Shown piece by piece: positions 31,619 through 40,997 of a stretch of 47,406 nt of DNA (within the stretch, counting starts at the first letter, position 1; the number at the start of each line of letters is the position of its first letter). The stretch spans positions 1-47,406 of the forward strand of contig NZ_JAFAGS010000145.1 of NCBI RefSeq assembly GCF_019237635.1. The letters run 5' to 3'. The stretch comes from Pluralibacter sp. GTDB lineage: Bacteria; Pseudomonadota; Gammaproteobacteria; Enterobacterales; Enterobacteriaceae. The translations under genes were made by a program, and so were the position numbers. Below the pieces are notes generated by a model. It was not told the DNA's origin. It ran no database searches and worked only from the letters and a program-made list of their open reading frames with translations.

Positions 31619-32251
31619 TTAGCGGGTACCGTAAACCACGATGGTTTTACCGTGAGCGGAGATCAGGTTCTGATCTTCGAGCATTTTCAGGATACGACCC
31701 ACCGTTTCACGAGAACAACCCACGATTTGACCAATTTCCTGACGGGTGATTTTGATCTGCATCCCGTCCGGGTGCGTCATGGCATCCGGCTGTTTCGCCA
31801 GGTTCAGCAGGGTTTGCGCGATACGACCGGTGACATCCAGGAAAGCAAGGTTGCCGACTTTTTCAGAAGTCACCTGCAGGCGACGAGCCATCTGAGAAGA
31901 GAGGCGCATCAGGATATCCGGGTTAACCTGGATCAGCTGACGGAATTTTTTGTATGAGATTTCAGCCACTTCACATGCTGTTTTAGCACGTACCCAGGCA
32001 CTACGCTCTTGACCTTCTTCAAACAGGCCTAATTCACCGATGAAATCGCCCTGGTTCAGGTAAGAGAGGATCATCTCTTTCCCTTCTTCATCCTTGATGA
32101 GTACTGCAACGGAGCCTTTCACGATGTAATACAGCGTTTCTGCTTTTTCACCCTGGTGAATCAGCGTGCTCTTCGATGGGTACTTATGAATGTGGCAATG
32201 AGACAAGAACCATTCAAGAGTCGGGTCTGTTTGCGGTTTGCCAAGCACCAT
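31619..32251 (-). CDS. crp: cAMP receptor protein (catabolite activator)
   Basis: CRP is the global cAMP-dependent transcription factor. The 210-residue protein is nearly identical to E. coli CRP; the one difference I see is Ser in place of Ala in [11 protein letters not shown]. The cyclic-nucleotide pocket is [18 protein letters not shown] (about 71-90), and the C-terminal helix-turn-helix is [19 protein letters not shown] (about 168-186). CRP-type sites found upstream of yhfZ and ppiA in this window are candidate targets of its product. Confidence 0.99.
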   Translation of the reverse strand: MVLGKPQTDPTLEWFLSHCHIHKYPSKSTLIHQGEKAETLYYIVKGSVAVLIKDEEGKEMILSYLNQGDFIGELGLFEEGQERSAWVRAKTACEVAEISYKKFRQLIQVNPDILMRLSSQMARRLQVTSEKVGNLAFLDVTGRIAQTLLNLAKQPDAMTHPDGMQIKITRQEIGQIVGCSRETVGRILKMLEDQNLISAHGKTIVVYGTR

Positions 32252-32557
32252 GCGCGGTTATCCTCTGTTATAAGCTTTCTCCAGCGGCAGCAATGGGATT
32301 GCCACTGGCTTTGCAATCGTATCCTTCCCTGTACCTGGGAAGTCGGCTGTCGGATTTTGATGCAGCCTGTAATTGAGATGTCCTCTGCATACATGCAGTA
32401 CTTCAATGTATTACCGTAGCATCCCGACTGTTTTAGCATAGCTTTCACCGCATGTCTCCTGGTGTCTCGCTTCAGCATGACGCAGGTCGCCTTCCGTTGC
32501 GAGAAATGTTATGTGCGCGTAATCTGTCAGAAAAAATGCAACCAGGAGTTAACGAAC
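32252..32557. promoter_or_regulatory. crp-yhfA divergent intergenic region (306 nt)
   Basis: No gene is seen here. Reading towards crp, the block from AGCTATGCTAAAACAGTC to GCATGTATGCAG, and the last 35 nt before the ATG (GGAGAAAGCTTATAACAGAGG), match what I remember of the E. coli crp leader, so the long 5' leader is conserved. A degenerate CRP-like site lies at 32374-32389 (TGAGATGTCCTCTGCA). It aligns with the E. coli autoregulatory site but matches the consensus less well. AGGAG precedes yhfA. Confidence 0.6.
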
Positions 32558-32962
32558 ATGCAAGCGCGAGTGAAGTGGGTTGAAGGTTTAACCTTTCTGG
32601 GTGAGTCAGCGTCCGGCCACCAGATTTTGATGGACGGCAACTCCGGTGATAAAGCGCCAAGCCCGATGGAAGTTGTGCTGATGGCGGCGGGCGGCTGCAG
32701 CGCCATCGACGTGGTGTCGATTCTGCAAAAAGGGCGTCAGGACGTGACCGACTGCGAAGTGAAGCTGACCTCGGAGCGCCGCGAGGAAGCGCCGCGCTTG
32801 TTTACCCATATCAACCTGCACTTTATCGTGACCGGCAAAGCGCTTAAAGATGCGGCCGTATCGCGCGCGGTGGATCTTTCGGCAGAAAAATACTGCTCAG
32901 TGGCCTTGATGCTGGAGAAAGCGGTGAATATCACGCACTCGTATGAAGTGATTGAGGCGTAA
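32558..32962 (+). CDS. yhfA: YhfA, OsmC-family protein
   Basis: This small OsmC/Ohr-fold protein of 134 residues from ATG 32558 has AGGAG upstream; longer in-frame starts from 32462 lack homology. The OsmC-type GGCSAIDVVSIL segment contains one conserved cysteine, and a second appears in AEKYCSVALML. These are the peroxidatic/resolving positions in the superfamily, but peroxidase activity of YhfA is unproven. It is divergent from crp and convergent with prkB, separated from it by a REP-like hairpin. Confidence 0.92.
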   Translation: MQARVKWVEGLTFLGESASGHQILMDGNSGDKAPSPMEVVLMAAGGCSAIDVVSILQKGRQDVTDCEVKLTSERREEAPRLFTHINLHFIVTGKALKDAAVSRAVDLSAEKYCSVALMLEKAVNITHSYEVIEA

Positions 32963-32969
32963 AAACCAG

Positions 32970-33001
32970 GCCCGGTAGCGCTGTGGACTGCGCAACCGGG
33001 C
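32970..33001. repeat. REP-like inverted repeat between yhfA and prkB
   Basis: GCCCGGT (32970-32976) and ACCGGGC (32995-33001) pair perfectly. An inner GCGC (32978-32981) pairs with GCGC (32990-32993). This layout resembles REP elements of Klebsiella/Enterobacter-type genomes and sits between two convergent genes, the typical REP location. Confidence 0.6.
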
Positions 33002-33008
33002 AAGCATA

Positions 33009-33878
33009 TTAAGCGATCCGCTTGCCTTCCATCAGCCGCTGTACCAGCGGCGTCATGATAAGCTCCATTGCCAACCCCATTTTGCCGCCCGGTACCACCA
33101 GCGTATTCATATGTGAAATGAATGAGCCCTGCAGCATGGCCAGCAGCCACGGGAAATCGATGTCTTGCAGATTGCGAAAATGAATCACCACGAAGCTCTC
33201 GTCCAGCGAAGGGATGCCTTTGGCGGCGAACGGGTTAGAGGTATCGACCGTCGGTACGCGCTGGAAGTTGATGTGCGTACGTGAAAACTGCGGCGTGATA
33301 AAGTTGATGTAGTCTTCCATCGAACGGACGACCGAATCCATCACCGCCTCGCGGGAGTGGCCGCGTTCGCTGGTATCGCGAATCAGTTTTTGAATCCACT
33401 CCAGGTTGACGATGGGCACCACGCCGACCAGCAGGTCCACATGGCGCGCCACGTCGTGCTGCGGCGTAACCACTCCGCCATGCAACCCTTCGTAGAACAG
33501 TACGTCGGTGGGTTCCGGCAGCGGCTGCCAGGGCGTAAAGGTGCCCGGCACCTGATCCCAGGGGACCGCTTCATCGTAGGTGTGCAGGTATTTGCGCGAC
33601 TGACCCGTGCCCGTTTGCCCGTAAGCGGCAAAGGTTTGCTCCAGCAGGCCGAAATCATTGGCGTCCGGGCCGAAGTAGCTGATATGGCGGCCTAAATCAC
33701 GCGCTTTGCGGATGGCCATGTCCATCTCCGGGCGGGTATAGCGGTGGAAGCTATCGCCTTCCACTTCCGCCGCGCGGAGGTTCAGTTGGGAAAAGATCTT
33801 ACGAAAGGCAAGGCTGGTAGTGGTCGTTCCTGCACCGCTGGAGCCGGTTACGGCGATCACCGGATGTTTGGCTGACAT
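33009..33878 (-). CDS. prkB: Phosphoribulokinase-like protein
   Basis: PrkB belongs to the phosphoribulokinase/uridine kinase P-loop family. The Walker A loop is GSSGAGTTTTS (residues 12-22). VEGDSFHRYTRPEMD and FYEGLHGG are substrate-loop motifs shared with bacterial phosphoribulokinase. Length is 289 residues, as in E. coli. These bacteria have no Calvin cycle, so ribulose 5-phosphate may not be the real substrate. yheU and yheT lie upstream on the same strand, with a 39-nt gap to yheU. Confidence 0.92.
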   Translation of the reverse strand: MSAKHPVIAVTGSSGAGTTTTSLAFRKIFSQLNLRAAEVEGDSFHRYTRPEMDMAIRKARDLGRHISYFGPDANDFGLLEQTFAAYGQTGTGQSRKYLHTYDEAVPWDQVPGTFTPWQPLPEPTDVLFYEGLHGGVVTPQHDVARHVDLLVGVVPIVNLEWIQKLIRDTSERGHSREAVMDSVVRSMEDYINFITPQFSRTHINFQRVPTVDTSNPFAAKGIPSLDESFVVIHFRNLQDIDFPWLLAMLQGSFISHMNTLVVPGGKMGLAMELIMTPLVQRLMEGKRIA

Positions 33879-33917
33879 GTCGAACTGCTCCCTGAATAAG
33901 CAATTGTTTTAGTATAG

Positions 33918-34136
33918 TCAGCCGCGAAACTGAGTGCGGGGCATAATATTGACCGTCTCGTGCAGTTCGGACCACACCAGCACGGCTTCCCCGCGTTGTA
34001 GCTGTTGTTTGACGTCGGCGACCTTGTCTTCAAGCGTTCGTTCATGTTCACCATAATCGGTGCCTTCGCGCAAGACAAAGCTTTCGATCAGGTTGTCCAG
34101 CGTCTGCGGATCGAGTTCCTGCCAGGGGATTATCAT
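33918..34136 (-). CDS. yheU: YheU, UPF0270 protein
   Basis: This 72-residue acidic protein of the UPF0270 family starts at ATG 34136 ([17 protein letters not shown]), matching the E. coli start. The conserved block is [18 protein letters not shown]. The start overlaps the yheT stop by 4 nt (ATGA), showing translational coupling. No function is known. Confidence 0.93.
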   Translation of the reverse strand: MIIPWQELDPQTLDNLIESFVLREGTDYGEHERTLEDKVADVKQQLQRGEAVLVWSELHETVNIMPRTQFRG

Positions 34137-35155
34137 ACCGTGGCTCCTAACCAGCGCGTCAGCCAGTCCGGAATCCGTTGTTCCAGCCACATCTGCGGAC
34201 GTCGCAAGGTGCCGCCGACAAAGCCTACGTGACCACCATGTTCCGTCAGCTGGTACTGAATATTCGCCGGCAGCTCTTCCTGAGCGGGAATAGAGTGATG
34301 ATCCATAAACGGATCATCCTTCGCGTGGATAATCAATGTCGGGTGGGTAATCTGGCTCAGCACCGGCATTGCGCTGCACTGACGATAGTAGTCTATCGCA
34401 TCGGCAAAGCCGTGGATTTTCGCGGTGATAAGATCGTCGAAGTCGCGGATGCGGCGTACGCTCTTGAGCTGTTTAAGATCGACGGGCAGCGTGCCGGGAT
34501 ACGCCTTGAGCTTGCGCGAGGCGTTCGCTTTGAGCAGATTCAGCAGGTAGCGTTGATAGACCCGCGAAAACCCTTTATCCATGTGGTAGCTGCAGGCCTC
34601 AAGCATAAACGGCGCGGAGACGATAACCGCGGCATCCAGCGGCGCGCTGGCGCCCTCTTTGGCCAGCAGGCAGGCGAGCATATTGCCCCCCAGCGAATAG
34701 CCGACGACCGCCGTCGGCACCGTGCCGAACTCGCGGCGCAGCCAGTGTAAGAACCAGGTGCCGTCTTCCGTTTCGCCGGAATGGTAAATTCGCTGGTTGC
34801 GGTTGGGTTCGCCGCTGCAGCCGCGAAAATGCATCACCACGCCGAGCCAGCCGCGCTGTTTGGCGGCATGAATCAGACCGTGGGCGTAGGGGCTGTATAA
34901 GCTGCCTTCGAGACCGTGGAACACCACCAGCCGTGGTTTGTGTTTCGCCTGCTGCGGGTCTTCACTCCAGGCGAGGTCGACAAAGTCGCCGTCGGGAAGG
35001 TCAAGCCGCTGCCAGTGCGGAGTGAATTTTAACCGACGGCGGATCAGACGCGGGATCATCGTTTGCAGGTGGCGGTTACGCACGCCCCGCATTGGGATGA
35101 AATCGGCGCTTTCTTCGGGCGACAGTTCGAAATCTACTGGGGTAATTTGAGCCAT
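34133..35155 (-). CDS. yheT: YheT, alpha/beta-hydrolase
   Basis: This is an alpha/beta-hydrolase of the YheT/AB-hydrolase 4 family, 340 residues long. The nucleophile elbow is GYSLGGN with Ser154. The acid is probably in [10 protein letters not shown], and the His is in [26 protein letters not shown] is the typical oxyanion segment. The substrate is unknown; a short ester or amide is likely. It is the first gene of yheT-yheU-prkB. Confidence 0.93.
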   Translation of the reverse strand: MAQITPVDFELSPEESADFIPMRGVRNRHLQTMIPRLIRRRLKFTPHWQRLDLPDGDFVDLAWSEDPQQAKHKPRLVVFHGLEGSLYSPYAHGLIHAAKQRGWLGVVMHFRGCSGEPNRNQRIYHSGETEDGTWFLHWLRREFGTVPTAVVGYSLGGNMLACLLAKEGASAPLDAAVIVSAPFMLEACSYHMDKGFSRVYQRYLLNLLKANASRKLKAYPGTLPVDLKQLKSVRRIRDFDDLITAKIHGFADAIDYYRQCSAMPVLSQITHPTLIIHAKDDPFMDHHSIPAQEELPANIQYQLTEHGGHVGFVGGTLRRPQMWLEQRIPDWLTRWLGATV

Positions 35156-35232
35156 AACGGTGCGATGTTATCAATATTCTGCGTTTTACTATACCGCCAG
35201 ACAGATTTCGTGTTTATGAATTTGAGCCAGAA

Positions 35233-37137
35233 TTAACTTTCCTGCATCATTTGCTCAAGCTGCTCCTGCGCCTCCAGCCAGGCCATTTCGCACTCTTCCA
35301 GCCCGGATTTCGCGCTGGCCTGCTGCTGTAAGCACTCTGCCAGTTCCCCTTTGCGATCAACGTCATACAACCCGCTGTCCCCCAGTTTATCTTCCGCTTT
35401 CGCCAGCTGCGCGTGCAGCTTTTCCATCTCTTTTTCCAGACGGGTAATCTCTTTACGCAGCGGCTGCGTCTGGGTGCGGAGCTCCGCTTCGCGGCGCTTC
35501 TGGTCTTTACGCGCCTGGGCGCTGTTGGCGTTTTCTTTTGGCGCTTCATCAGGCTGACTTTCCTGCTTTTGCAGGTCGCTCAGCCACTGCTGGTAGTCCT
35601 CCAGGTCGCCATCGAACGGCTCAACCTTGCCATCATGGACCAGGTAGAGATCGTCGGTGGTGGAGCGCAGCAGGTGACGGTCGTGCGAGACGACGACCAG
35701 TGCGCCTTCGAAATCGATCAGCGCTTCGGTCAACGCCTGGCGCATATCAAGATCGAGGTGGTTGGTGGGTTCGTCGAGTAACAGCAGGTTTGGCCGCTGC
35801 CAGACGATCAGCGCCAGTACCAGGCGCGCCTTTTCACCACCGGAGAAACGTTCGGTGTTCTCTGTGACCTTATCGCCCTGAAAACCGAAGCCGCCGAGGT
35901 AGTCGCGCAGCTTCTGTTCCAGCTCCTGCGGCGCCAGGCGCGCCAGGTGCTGGAGCGGGGACTCATCGGCGCGCAGATATTCGAGCTGATGCTGGGCGAA
36001 ATAGCCAAGCTTGATGCCCTTTGCAAGGCCAATCTCGCCGTGCATGGGTTGCAGCTCACCGGCCAGCAGCTTGATAAGGGTGGACTTACCGGCGCCGTTA
36101 CGCCCAAGCAGACCGATGCGCGAACCCGGCACCAGGTTGAGCTTAATGGAGTCCAGAATGGTGCGTTCACCGTAACCGGCGCTGACTTTCTCCATCTTCA
36201 ATAGCGGGTTCGGCAAGCTTTCCGGTGCGCGGAAGCTGAAATGGAACGGGTTATCGACGTGCGCCGGGGCGATCATCTCCATGCGTTCCAGCATTTTGAT
36301 GCGGCTCTGGGCCTGTTTGGCCTTCGAGGCTTTCGCCTTAAAGCGGTCGATAAAGCTTTGCAGATGCGCCACTTTTTGCTGCTGGCTTTCGTACATCGAC
36401 TGCTGCTGGGCAAGGCGGGTTGCGCGCTGAATTTCAAACGACGAATAGTTGCCGGTGTACTCGAACAGGGTTTGTTGTTCTATATGAATAATTTTGCCCA
36501 CCACCGGGTCGAGGAAATCACGGTCGTGGGAGATAAGGATCAGCGTGCCCTGATAGCTCTTCAGCCATTTCTCCAGCCAGATGACGGCGTCGAGATCGAG
36601 GTGGTTGGTCGGTTCATCGAGCAGCAGGAGGTCGGAGCGGCAAATCAGCGCCTGAGCGAGGTTGAGGCGCATACGCCAGCCGCCGGAAAAGTCGCTGACC
36701 GGGCGCTCCAGTTGTTCGTTGCTAAAGCCCAGACCGTGCAGCAGGCTGGAGGCGCGTGAGCGGATAGTCCAGGCGTCAATAGCGTCGAGTTTGCCGTGGA
36801 CGGTGGCAATGGCGTGGCCGTCGTTGCGCGTATTGGCCGCATTCAGTTCGGTTTCTAACTGCCGATATTCACGATCGCCGTCAATGACGTACTCCAGCGC
36901 TGGCTGCGCCAGCGCCGGGGTTTCCTGGTTAACCCAGGCCAACTGCCAGTTGCCGGGAAATGTAAAGCTTCCGGCATCAGCGGCTATCTCGTTTTTCAGT
37001 AGCGACAGGAGCGTGGATTTCCCACAGCCGTTTTTGCCCACCAGGCCAACTTTTTGACCCGGGTTAATGGTGGCAGTGGCGTTATCCAGCAGGACGCGCA
37101 CGCCGCGACGAATTTGTAACGAGGAGAAAACAATCAT
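35233..37137 (-). CDS. yheS: YheS, ABC-F family ATPase
   Basis: This ABC-F protein of 634 residues has two nucleotide-binding domains and no membrane segments; family members act on the ribosome E site. First domain: Walker A GKNGCGKST, signature SDFSGGWRMRL and Walker B LLLLDEPTNHLDL. Second domain: GRNGAGKST, ERFSGGEKARL and LLLLDEPTNHLDL. A linker with charged helices joins the domains, and the C-terminal ~100 residues form a coiled coil. It is transcribed divergently from kefG. Confidence 0.96.
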   Translation of the reverse strand: MIVFSSLQIRRGVRVLLDNATATINPGQKVGLVGKNGCGKSTLLSLLKNEIAADAGSFTFPGNWQLAWVNQETPALAQPALEYVIDGDREYRQLETELNAANTRNDGHAIATVHGKLDAIDAWTIRSRASSLLHGLGFSNEQLERPVSDFSGGWRMRLNLAQALICRSDLLLLDEPTNHLDLDAVIWLEKWLKSYQGTLILISHDRDFLDPVVGKIIHIEQQTLFEYTGNYSSFEIQRATRLAQQQSMYESQQQKVAHLQSFIDRFKAKASKAKQAQSRIKMLERMEMIAPAHVDNPFHFSFRAPESLPNPLLKMEKVSAGYGERTILDSIKLNLVPGSRIGLLGRNGAGKSTLIKLLAGELQPMHGEIGLAKGIKLGYFAQHQLEYLRADESPLQHLARLAPQELEQKLRDYLGGFGFQGDKVTENTERFSGGEKARLVLALIVWQRPNLLLLDEPTNHLDLDMRQALTEALIDFEGALVVVSHDRHLLRSTTDDLYLVHDGKVEPFDGDLEDYQQWLSDLQKQESQPDEAPKENANSAQARKDQKRREAELRTQTQPLRKEITRLEKEMEKLHAQLAKAEDKLGDSGLYDVDRKGELAECLQQQASAKSGLEECEMAWLEAQEQLEQMMQES

Positions 37138-37261
37138 AAGGCGCCGTATGTTCAGACTATGTTAAATTGTCATTATGATAATGTAATGTGCGGATCCATC
37201 GCCGCACCGGGGCGCCATGGTAGCCCAAAACGACAACAATACACAAAACCGGGAGGGGGTG

Positions 37262-37813
37262 ATGTCGAAGACAGCGAAAGTTTTGCTGCTGTATACCCAT
37301 CCGGAATCACAGGACTCGGTAGCTAACCGGGTTTTGCTCAAGCCGGCGCTGCAATTAAAAAATGTGACCGTACACGACCTGTACGCACACTATCCCGATT
37401 TTTTTATCGATATCCCGCATGAACAGGCGTTGTTGCGCGAGCATGACGTTATCGTATTCCAGCACCCGCTTTACACCTATAGCTGTCCGTCGCTGCTTAA
37501 AGAGTGGCTTGATCGGGTATTAAGCCGCGGTTTTGCCAGCGGAACCGGAGGGAATCAACTGGCGGGAAAGTACTGGCGTAGCGTCATCACTACTGGCGAG
37601 CCAGAGGCGGCGTACCGCTACGATGGCCTCAACCGTTATCCAATGAGCGATATTCTGCGCCCGTTCGAGCTGACGGCTGCGATGTGCCGTATGCACTGGA
37701 TGACGCCCATTATCATTTACTGGGCTCGCCGTCAGCCCCCGGAAGAGCTGGCAAGCCATGCAAAGGCGTATGGCGAATGGCTGGCGTCCCCCATTGCGCC
37801 GGGAGGCCGATAA
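37262..37813 (+). CDS. kefG: KefG, ancillary flavodoxin-like subunit for KefB
   Basis: KefG is a quinone-reductase-fold protein that activates the KefB potassium efflux system. The ATG at 37262 ([19 protein letters not shown]) has a strong GGGAGGGGG ribosome site and gives 183 residues, as in E. coli; the frame from 37217 is too long. Motifs include [20 protein letters not shown] and [12 protein letters not shown]. The stop overlaps the kefB ATG by 1 nt (TAATG). Confidence 0.95.
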   Translation: MSKTAKVLLLYTHPESQDSVANRVLLKPALQLKNVTVHDLYAHYPDFFIDIPHEQALLREHDVIVFQHPLYTYSCPSLLKEWLDRVLSRGFASGTGGNQLAGKYWRSVITTGEPEAAYRYDGLNRYPMSDILRPFELTAAMCRMHWMTPIIIYWARRQPPEELASHAKAYGEWLASPIAPGGR

Positions 37814-39618
37814 TGGAAGGTACAGGTCTTCTGCTGGCGGGCGTGCTGTTTTTGTTCGCCGCCGTTGTCGCGGTGCCGCTGGCGGCGCGTATCGGTCTTG
37901 GCGCTGTGCTGGGATATCTGCTCGCCGGGATTGCTATCGGCCCCTGGGGGCTTGGGTTTATCAGCGATGTGGATGAAATTCTGCACTTCTCTGAGCTTGG
38001 CGTGGTGTTCCTGATGTTTATCATCGGGCTTGAGCTGAACCCGTCAAAGCTATGGCAACTGCGCCGTTCTATCTTCGGTATTGGCGTACTACAGGTTGCC
38101 TTGAGCGCCGCTATTCTCGGTGGTCTGCTCATGCTCACGAATTTTTCCTGGCAGGCGGCGGTGATCGGAGGGATTGGCCTGGCGATGTCGTCAACGGCGA
38201 TGGCGCTGCAACTGATGCGTGAAAAGGGGATGAACCGCAGCGAAGCCGGGCAGCTCGGCTTCTCCGTGCTGCTGTTCCAGGACCTGGCGGTGATCCCAGC
38301 GTTGGCGCTGGTGCCCCTGTTGGCCGGGAGCGGCGATGAACATCCGGACTGGTTGACCCTGGGGCTTAAGGTGCTGGCGTTCGCCGGTATGCTGATTGGC
38401 GGTCGCTATTTGCTGCGTCCTGTCTTCCGCTTTATTGCCGGTTCCGGCGTCAGGGAGGTGTTTACCGCCGCAACCCTGCTGCTGGTGTTGGGCTCGGCGC
38501 TGTTCATGGATGCGCTGGGGCTGTCGATGGCGCTGGGCACGTTTATCGCGGGCGTTCTGCTGGCGGAAAGCGAGTACCGCCATGAGCTGGAAATCGCTAT
38601 TGAGCCCTTCAAAGGGCTGTTGCTGGGGCTGTTTTTCATCTCGGTCGGCATGGCGTTAAATCTGGGCGTGTTGTATCGCCACCTGTTGCTGGTGGTCGGC
38701 GGCGTTGTGGTGCTGGTGGTGGTTAAAACGCTGGTGCTGTACGTGCTGGCGCGCGTTTATGGCCTGAGAAGTTCCGAGCGTATGCAGTTTGCCGGGGTGC
38801 TGAGCCAGGGCGGCGAGTTCGCCTTTGTGCTGTTCTCTACCGCGTCGTCGCAGCGGCTGTTCCAGCACGATCAGATGGCGCTGCTGCTGGTGACCGTGAC
38901 GCTCTCGATGGTGACGACGCCGTTGCTGGTGAAGGCGATTGATGCGCTGCTGGCCCGTCGCTTAAACGGCCCGGAAGAAGAAGGCGAAACTCCGTGGGTG
39001 GAAAATGATAAACCGCAGGTCATTATTGTCGGCTTCGGACGCTTCGGCCAGGTAATAGGCCGCTTGTTGATGGCGAACAAGATGCGTATTACCGTGCTGG
39101 AACGCGACATCAGCGCGGTCAACCTGATGCGTAAGTACGGGTATAAGGTGTATTACGGCGATGCGACGCAACTGGAGTTGTTGCGCTCCGCGGGAGCGGA
39201 ACAGGCGCAGTCAATCGTGATAACCTGCAATGAGCCGGAAGATACCATGAAGCTGGTGGAACTCTGTCAGCAGCATTTTCCCCACCTGCATATTCTGGCG
39301 CGCGCCCGCGGGCGCGTGGAAGCGCATGAGCTGCTGCAGGCGGGCGTAAGGCAATTTTCCCGCGAGACGTTTTCCAGCGCGCTGGAACTTGGACGCAAGG
39401 CGTTGATTACGCTGGGCGTGCATCCCCATCAGGCCCATCGCGCGCAGATGCACTTTCGTCGTCTGGATATGCGGATGCTGCGCGAGCTGATGCCGGTGCA
39501 CAGCGATATGCAGCAAATCTCCCGCGTGCGGGAAGCCCGGCGCGAGCTGGAAGAGATTTTTCATCGGGAAATGCAGCAGGAACGTCGCCAGCCTGACGGC
39601 TGGGATGAATTTGAATAA
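37813..39618 (+). CDS. kefB: Glutathione-gated potassium efflux system KefB
   Basis: KefB is a CPA2-family K+/H+ antiporter that protects against electrophiles; it is gated by glutathione adducts. Starting at ATG 37813 gives 601 residues, the E. coli length. About 12-13 transmembrane segments fill the first ~380 residues. The C-terminal K+-transport nucleotide-binding (RCK/KTN) domain begins at [17 protein letters not shown] near residue 399. [18 protein letters not shown] follows. yheV starts 11 nt after its stop codon. Confidence 0.96.
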   Translation: MEGTGLLLAGVLFLFAAVVAVPLAARIGLGAVLGYLLAGIAIGPWGLGFISDVDEILHFSELGVVFLMFIIGLELNPSKLWQLRRSIFGIGVLQVALSAAILGGLLMLTNFSWQAAVIGGIGLAMSSTAMALQLMREKGMNRSEAGQLGFSVLLFQDLAVIPALALVPLLAGSGDEHPDWLTLGLKVLAFAGMLIGGRYLLRPVFRFIAGSGVREVFTAATLLLVLGSALFMDALGLSMALGTFIAGVLLAESEYRHELEIAIEPFKGLLLGLFFISVGMALNLGVLYRHLLLVVGGVVVLVVVKTLVLYVLARVYGLRSSERMQFAGVLSQGGEFAFVLFSTASSQRLFQHDQMALLLVTVTLSMVTTPLLVKAIDALLARRLNGPEEEGETPWVENDKPQVIIVGFGRFGQVIGRLLMANKMRITVLERDISAVNLMRKYGYKVYYGDATQLELLRSAGAEQAQSIVITCNEPEDTMKLVELCQQHFPHLHILARARGRVEAHELLQAGVRQFSRETFSSALELGRKALITLGVHPHQAHRAQMHFRRLDMRMLRELMPVHSDMQQISRVREARRELEEIFHREMQQERRQPDGWDEFE

Positions 39619-39629
39619 GAAGGTGAGTG

Positions 39630-39830
39630 ATGGCGGTACGTAAACGTTTTATCGCCGGTGCAAAATGCCCGGCCTGCCAGGCGCAGGATTCACTGGCTAT
39701 GTGGCGTGAGAACAATGTTGATATTGTTGAATGCGTTAAGTGTGGCCACCAGATGCGCGAGGCGGATAAAGAAGCCCGCGAGCACGTTCGCAAAGATGAA
39801 CAAGTCATTGGCATTTTCCATCCGGACTAG
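39630..39830 (+). CDS. yheV: YheV, small zinc-ribbon-like protein
   Basis: This 66-residue protein from ATG 39630 is nearly identical to E. coli YheV. Two Cys-x2-Cys pairs (CPAC at about 14-17 and CVKC at about 36-39) suggest a zinc ribbon. The basic/acidic tail contains READKEAREHV. It lies 11 nt after kefB and probably shares its transcript. Function is unknown. A GTG one codon earlier is in frame but less likely. Confidence 0.93.
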   Translation: MAVRKRFIAGAKCPACQAQDSLAMWRENNVDIVECVKCGHQMREADKEAREHVRKDEQVIGIFHPD

Positions 39831-39924
39831 CGATCTCCTCCGCCTTTTTTTAAGCTAAGGGGTACACGGCTGCAGAATTCCGCTACAATCTGCGCCACTA
39901 TTCTTCCCATGATCAGGAGATATC

Positions 39925-40512
39925 ATGAAAGTAGCAAAAGACCTGGTGGTCAGCCTGGCCTATCAGGTACGTACAGAAGACGGTGTGTTGGTTGATGAGT
40001 CTCCGGTGAGTGCGCCGCTGGACTACCTGCATGGTCACGGTTCCCTGATCTCTGGCCTGGAAAATGCGCTGGACGGTCACGAAGCTGGCGATAAGTTTGA
40101 CGTTGAAGTTGGCGCGAATGACGCCTACGGTCAGTATGATGAAAACCTGGTGCAGCGCGTACCGAAAGACGTCTTTATGGGCGTTGACGAACTGCAGGTG
40201 GGTATGCGTTTCCTGGCGGAAACTGACCAGGGTCCGGTACCGGTTGAAATCACGGAAGTTGAAGATGACCACGTGGTCGTTGATGGCAACCACATGCTGG
40301 CTGGCCAGAACCTGAAATTCCACGTAGAAGTGGTGGCAATTCGTGAAGCAACGGCGGAAGAACTGGCTCATGGCCACGTTCACGGCGCGCACGACCATCA
40401 CCACGATCACGACCACGACGGTTGCTGCGGCGGCCATGGCCACAGCCATGATCATGACCACGAGCACGGTAAAGGTGGTTGCGGCGGAAACGGCGGCTGC
40501 GGTTGCCACTGA
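39925..40512 (+). CDS. slyD: SlyD, FKBP-type peptidyl-prolyl isomerase and nickel chaperone
   Basis: SlyD is a cytoplasmic prolyl isomerase/chaperone that also delivers nickel to hydrogenase maturation. The FKBP core contains DESPVSAPLDYLHGHGSLI and the inserted-in-flap chaperone domain. The C-terminal tail from about residue 150 is very rich in His, Cys and Gly (HDHHHDHDHD, GCCGGHGHSHDHDHEHG), the metal-binding tail. Length is 195 residues (196 in E. coli). AGGAG precedes the ATG. A bidirectional terminator separates it from convergent slyX. Confidence 0.97.
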   Translation: MKVAKDLVVSLAYQVRTEDGVLVDESPVSAPLDYLHGHGSLISGLENALDGHEAGDKFDVEVGANDAYGQYDENLVQRVPKDVFMGVDELQVGMRFLAETDQGPVPVEITEVEDDHVVVDGNHMLAGQNLKFHVEVVAIREATAEELAHGHVHGAHDHHHDHDHDGCCGGHGHSHDHDHEHGKGGCGGNGGCGCH

Positions 40513-40528
40513 TTTCGCCTTCAGGCAC

Positions 40529-40556
40529 AAAAAAAGCGGGGAAACCCGCTTTTTTT
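40529..40556. terminator. Bidirectional terminator between slyD and slyX
   Basis: AAAAAAAGCGGG (40529-40540) and CCCGCTTTTTTT (40545-40556) form a perfect 12-bp stem with a GAAA loop. The flanking A and T runs let it act for slyD on the plus strand and slyX on the minus strand. Confidence 0.95.
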
Positions 40557-40561
40557 ACGTC

Positions 40562-40780
40562 TCAATAGTGCGGCGGCGGCGTTTCCTCGGACTGCGAAGC
40601 AATCTGCGAGGGCTGTGTCGCCTTCAATTTTTCCGCCATCAGGCGAATATGGTCACGCAGCTTCGACATCTCCATCTCGTGTGCCGTGACGGTTCGGTTG
40701 AGATCTTCAATGGTGATTTCCTGAAAGGCCAGGCGGCTTTCCAGTTCAGCCAGACGCGTTTCCAGTGCGGTATCGTTCAT
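40562..40780 (-). CDS. slyX: SlyX, coiled-coil protein
   Basis: This 72-residue, highly charged protein is predicted to form a coiled coil ([23 protein letters not shown]). The tail is Pro/His-rich (ETPPPHY). It is the SlyX family member expected next to slyD. The E. coli gene was found near lysis-related loci, but no function is established. It is convergent with slyD across a shared terminator and divergent from fkpA. Confidence 0.93.
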   Translation of the reverse strand: MNDTALETRLAELESRLAFQEITIEDLNRTVTAHEMEMSKLRDHIRLMAEKLKATQPSQIASQSEETPPPHY

Positions 40781-40857
40781 CTTTCACCCCTTTTCCCAAT
40801 TCGGTGGCGGATTCTACTTAACTTTGCCGCGGCACGCAGCTATATCTGTGTGAAGAG

Positions 40858-40885
40858 GAAACTAATTTACACAAAAAGAGTCTGA
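40858..40885 (+). promoter_or_regulatory. Candidate sigma-E promoter of fkpA
   Basis: GAAACTA (40858-40864, sigma-E -35 GGAACTT with two mismatches) is separated by 16 nt from TCTGA (40881-40885). fkpA is a known sigma-E regulon member in E. coli, and the spacing fits. The leader to the ATG would be about 105 nt. Confidence 0.6.
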
Positions 40886-40997
40886 AAAGATCTGATATTC
40901 AGTAGCGTTCGTGTGTAGATTTCTTCTACAACGTTTTATAGTACGCTTCTCATGTACGTTAACCCTGGGGTGAGATGCCCCGGCCCTGGAGAAATGG

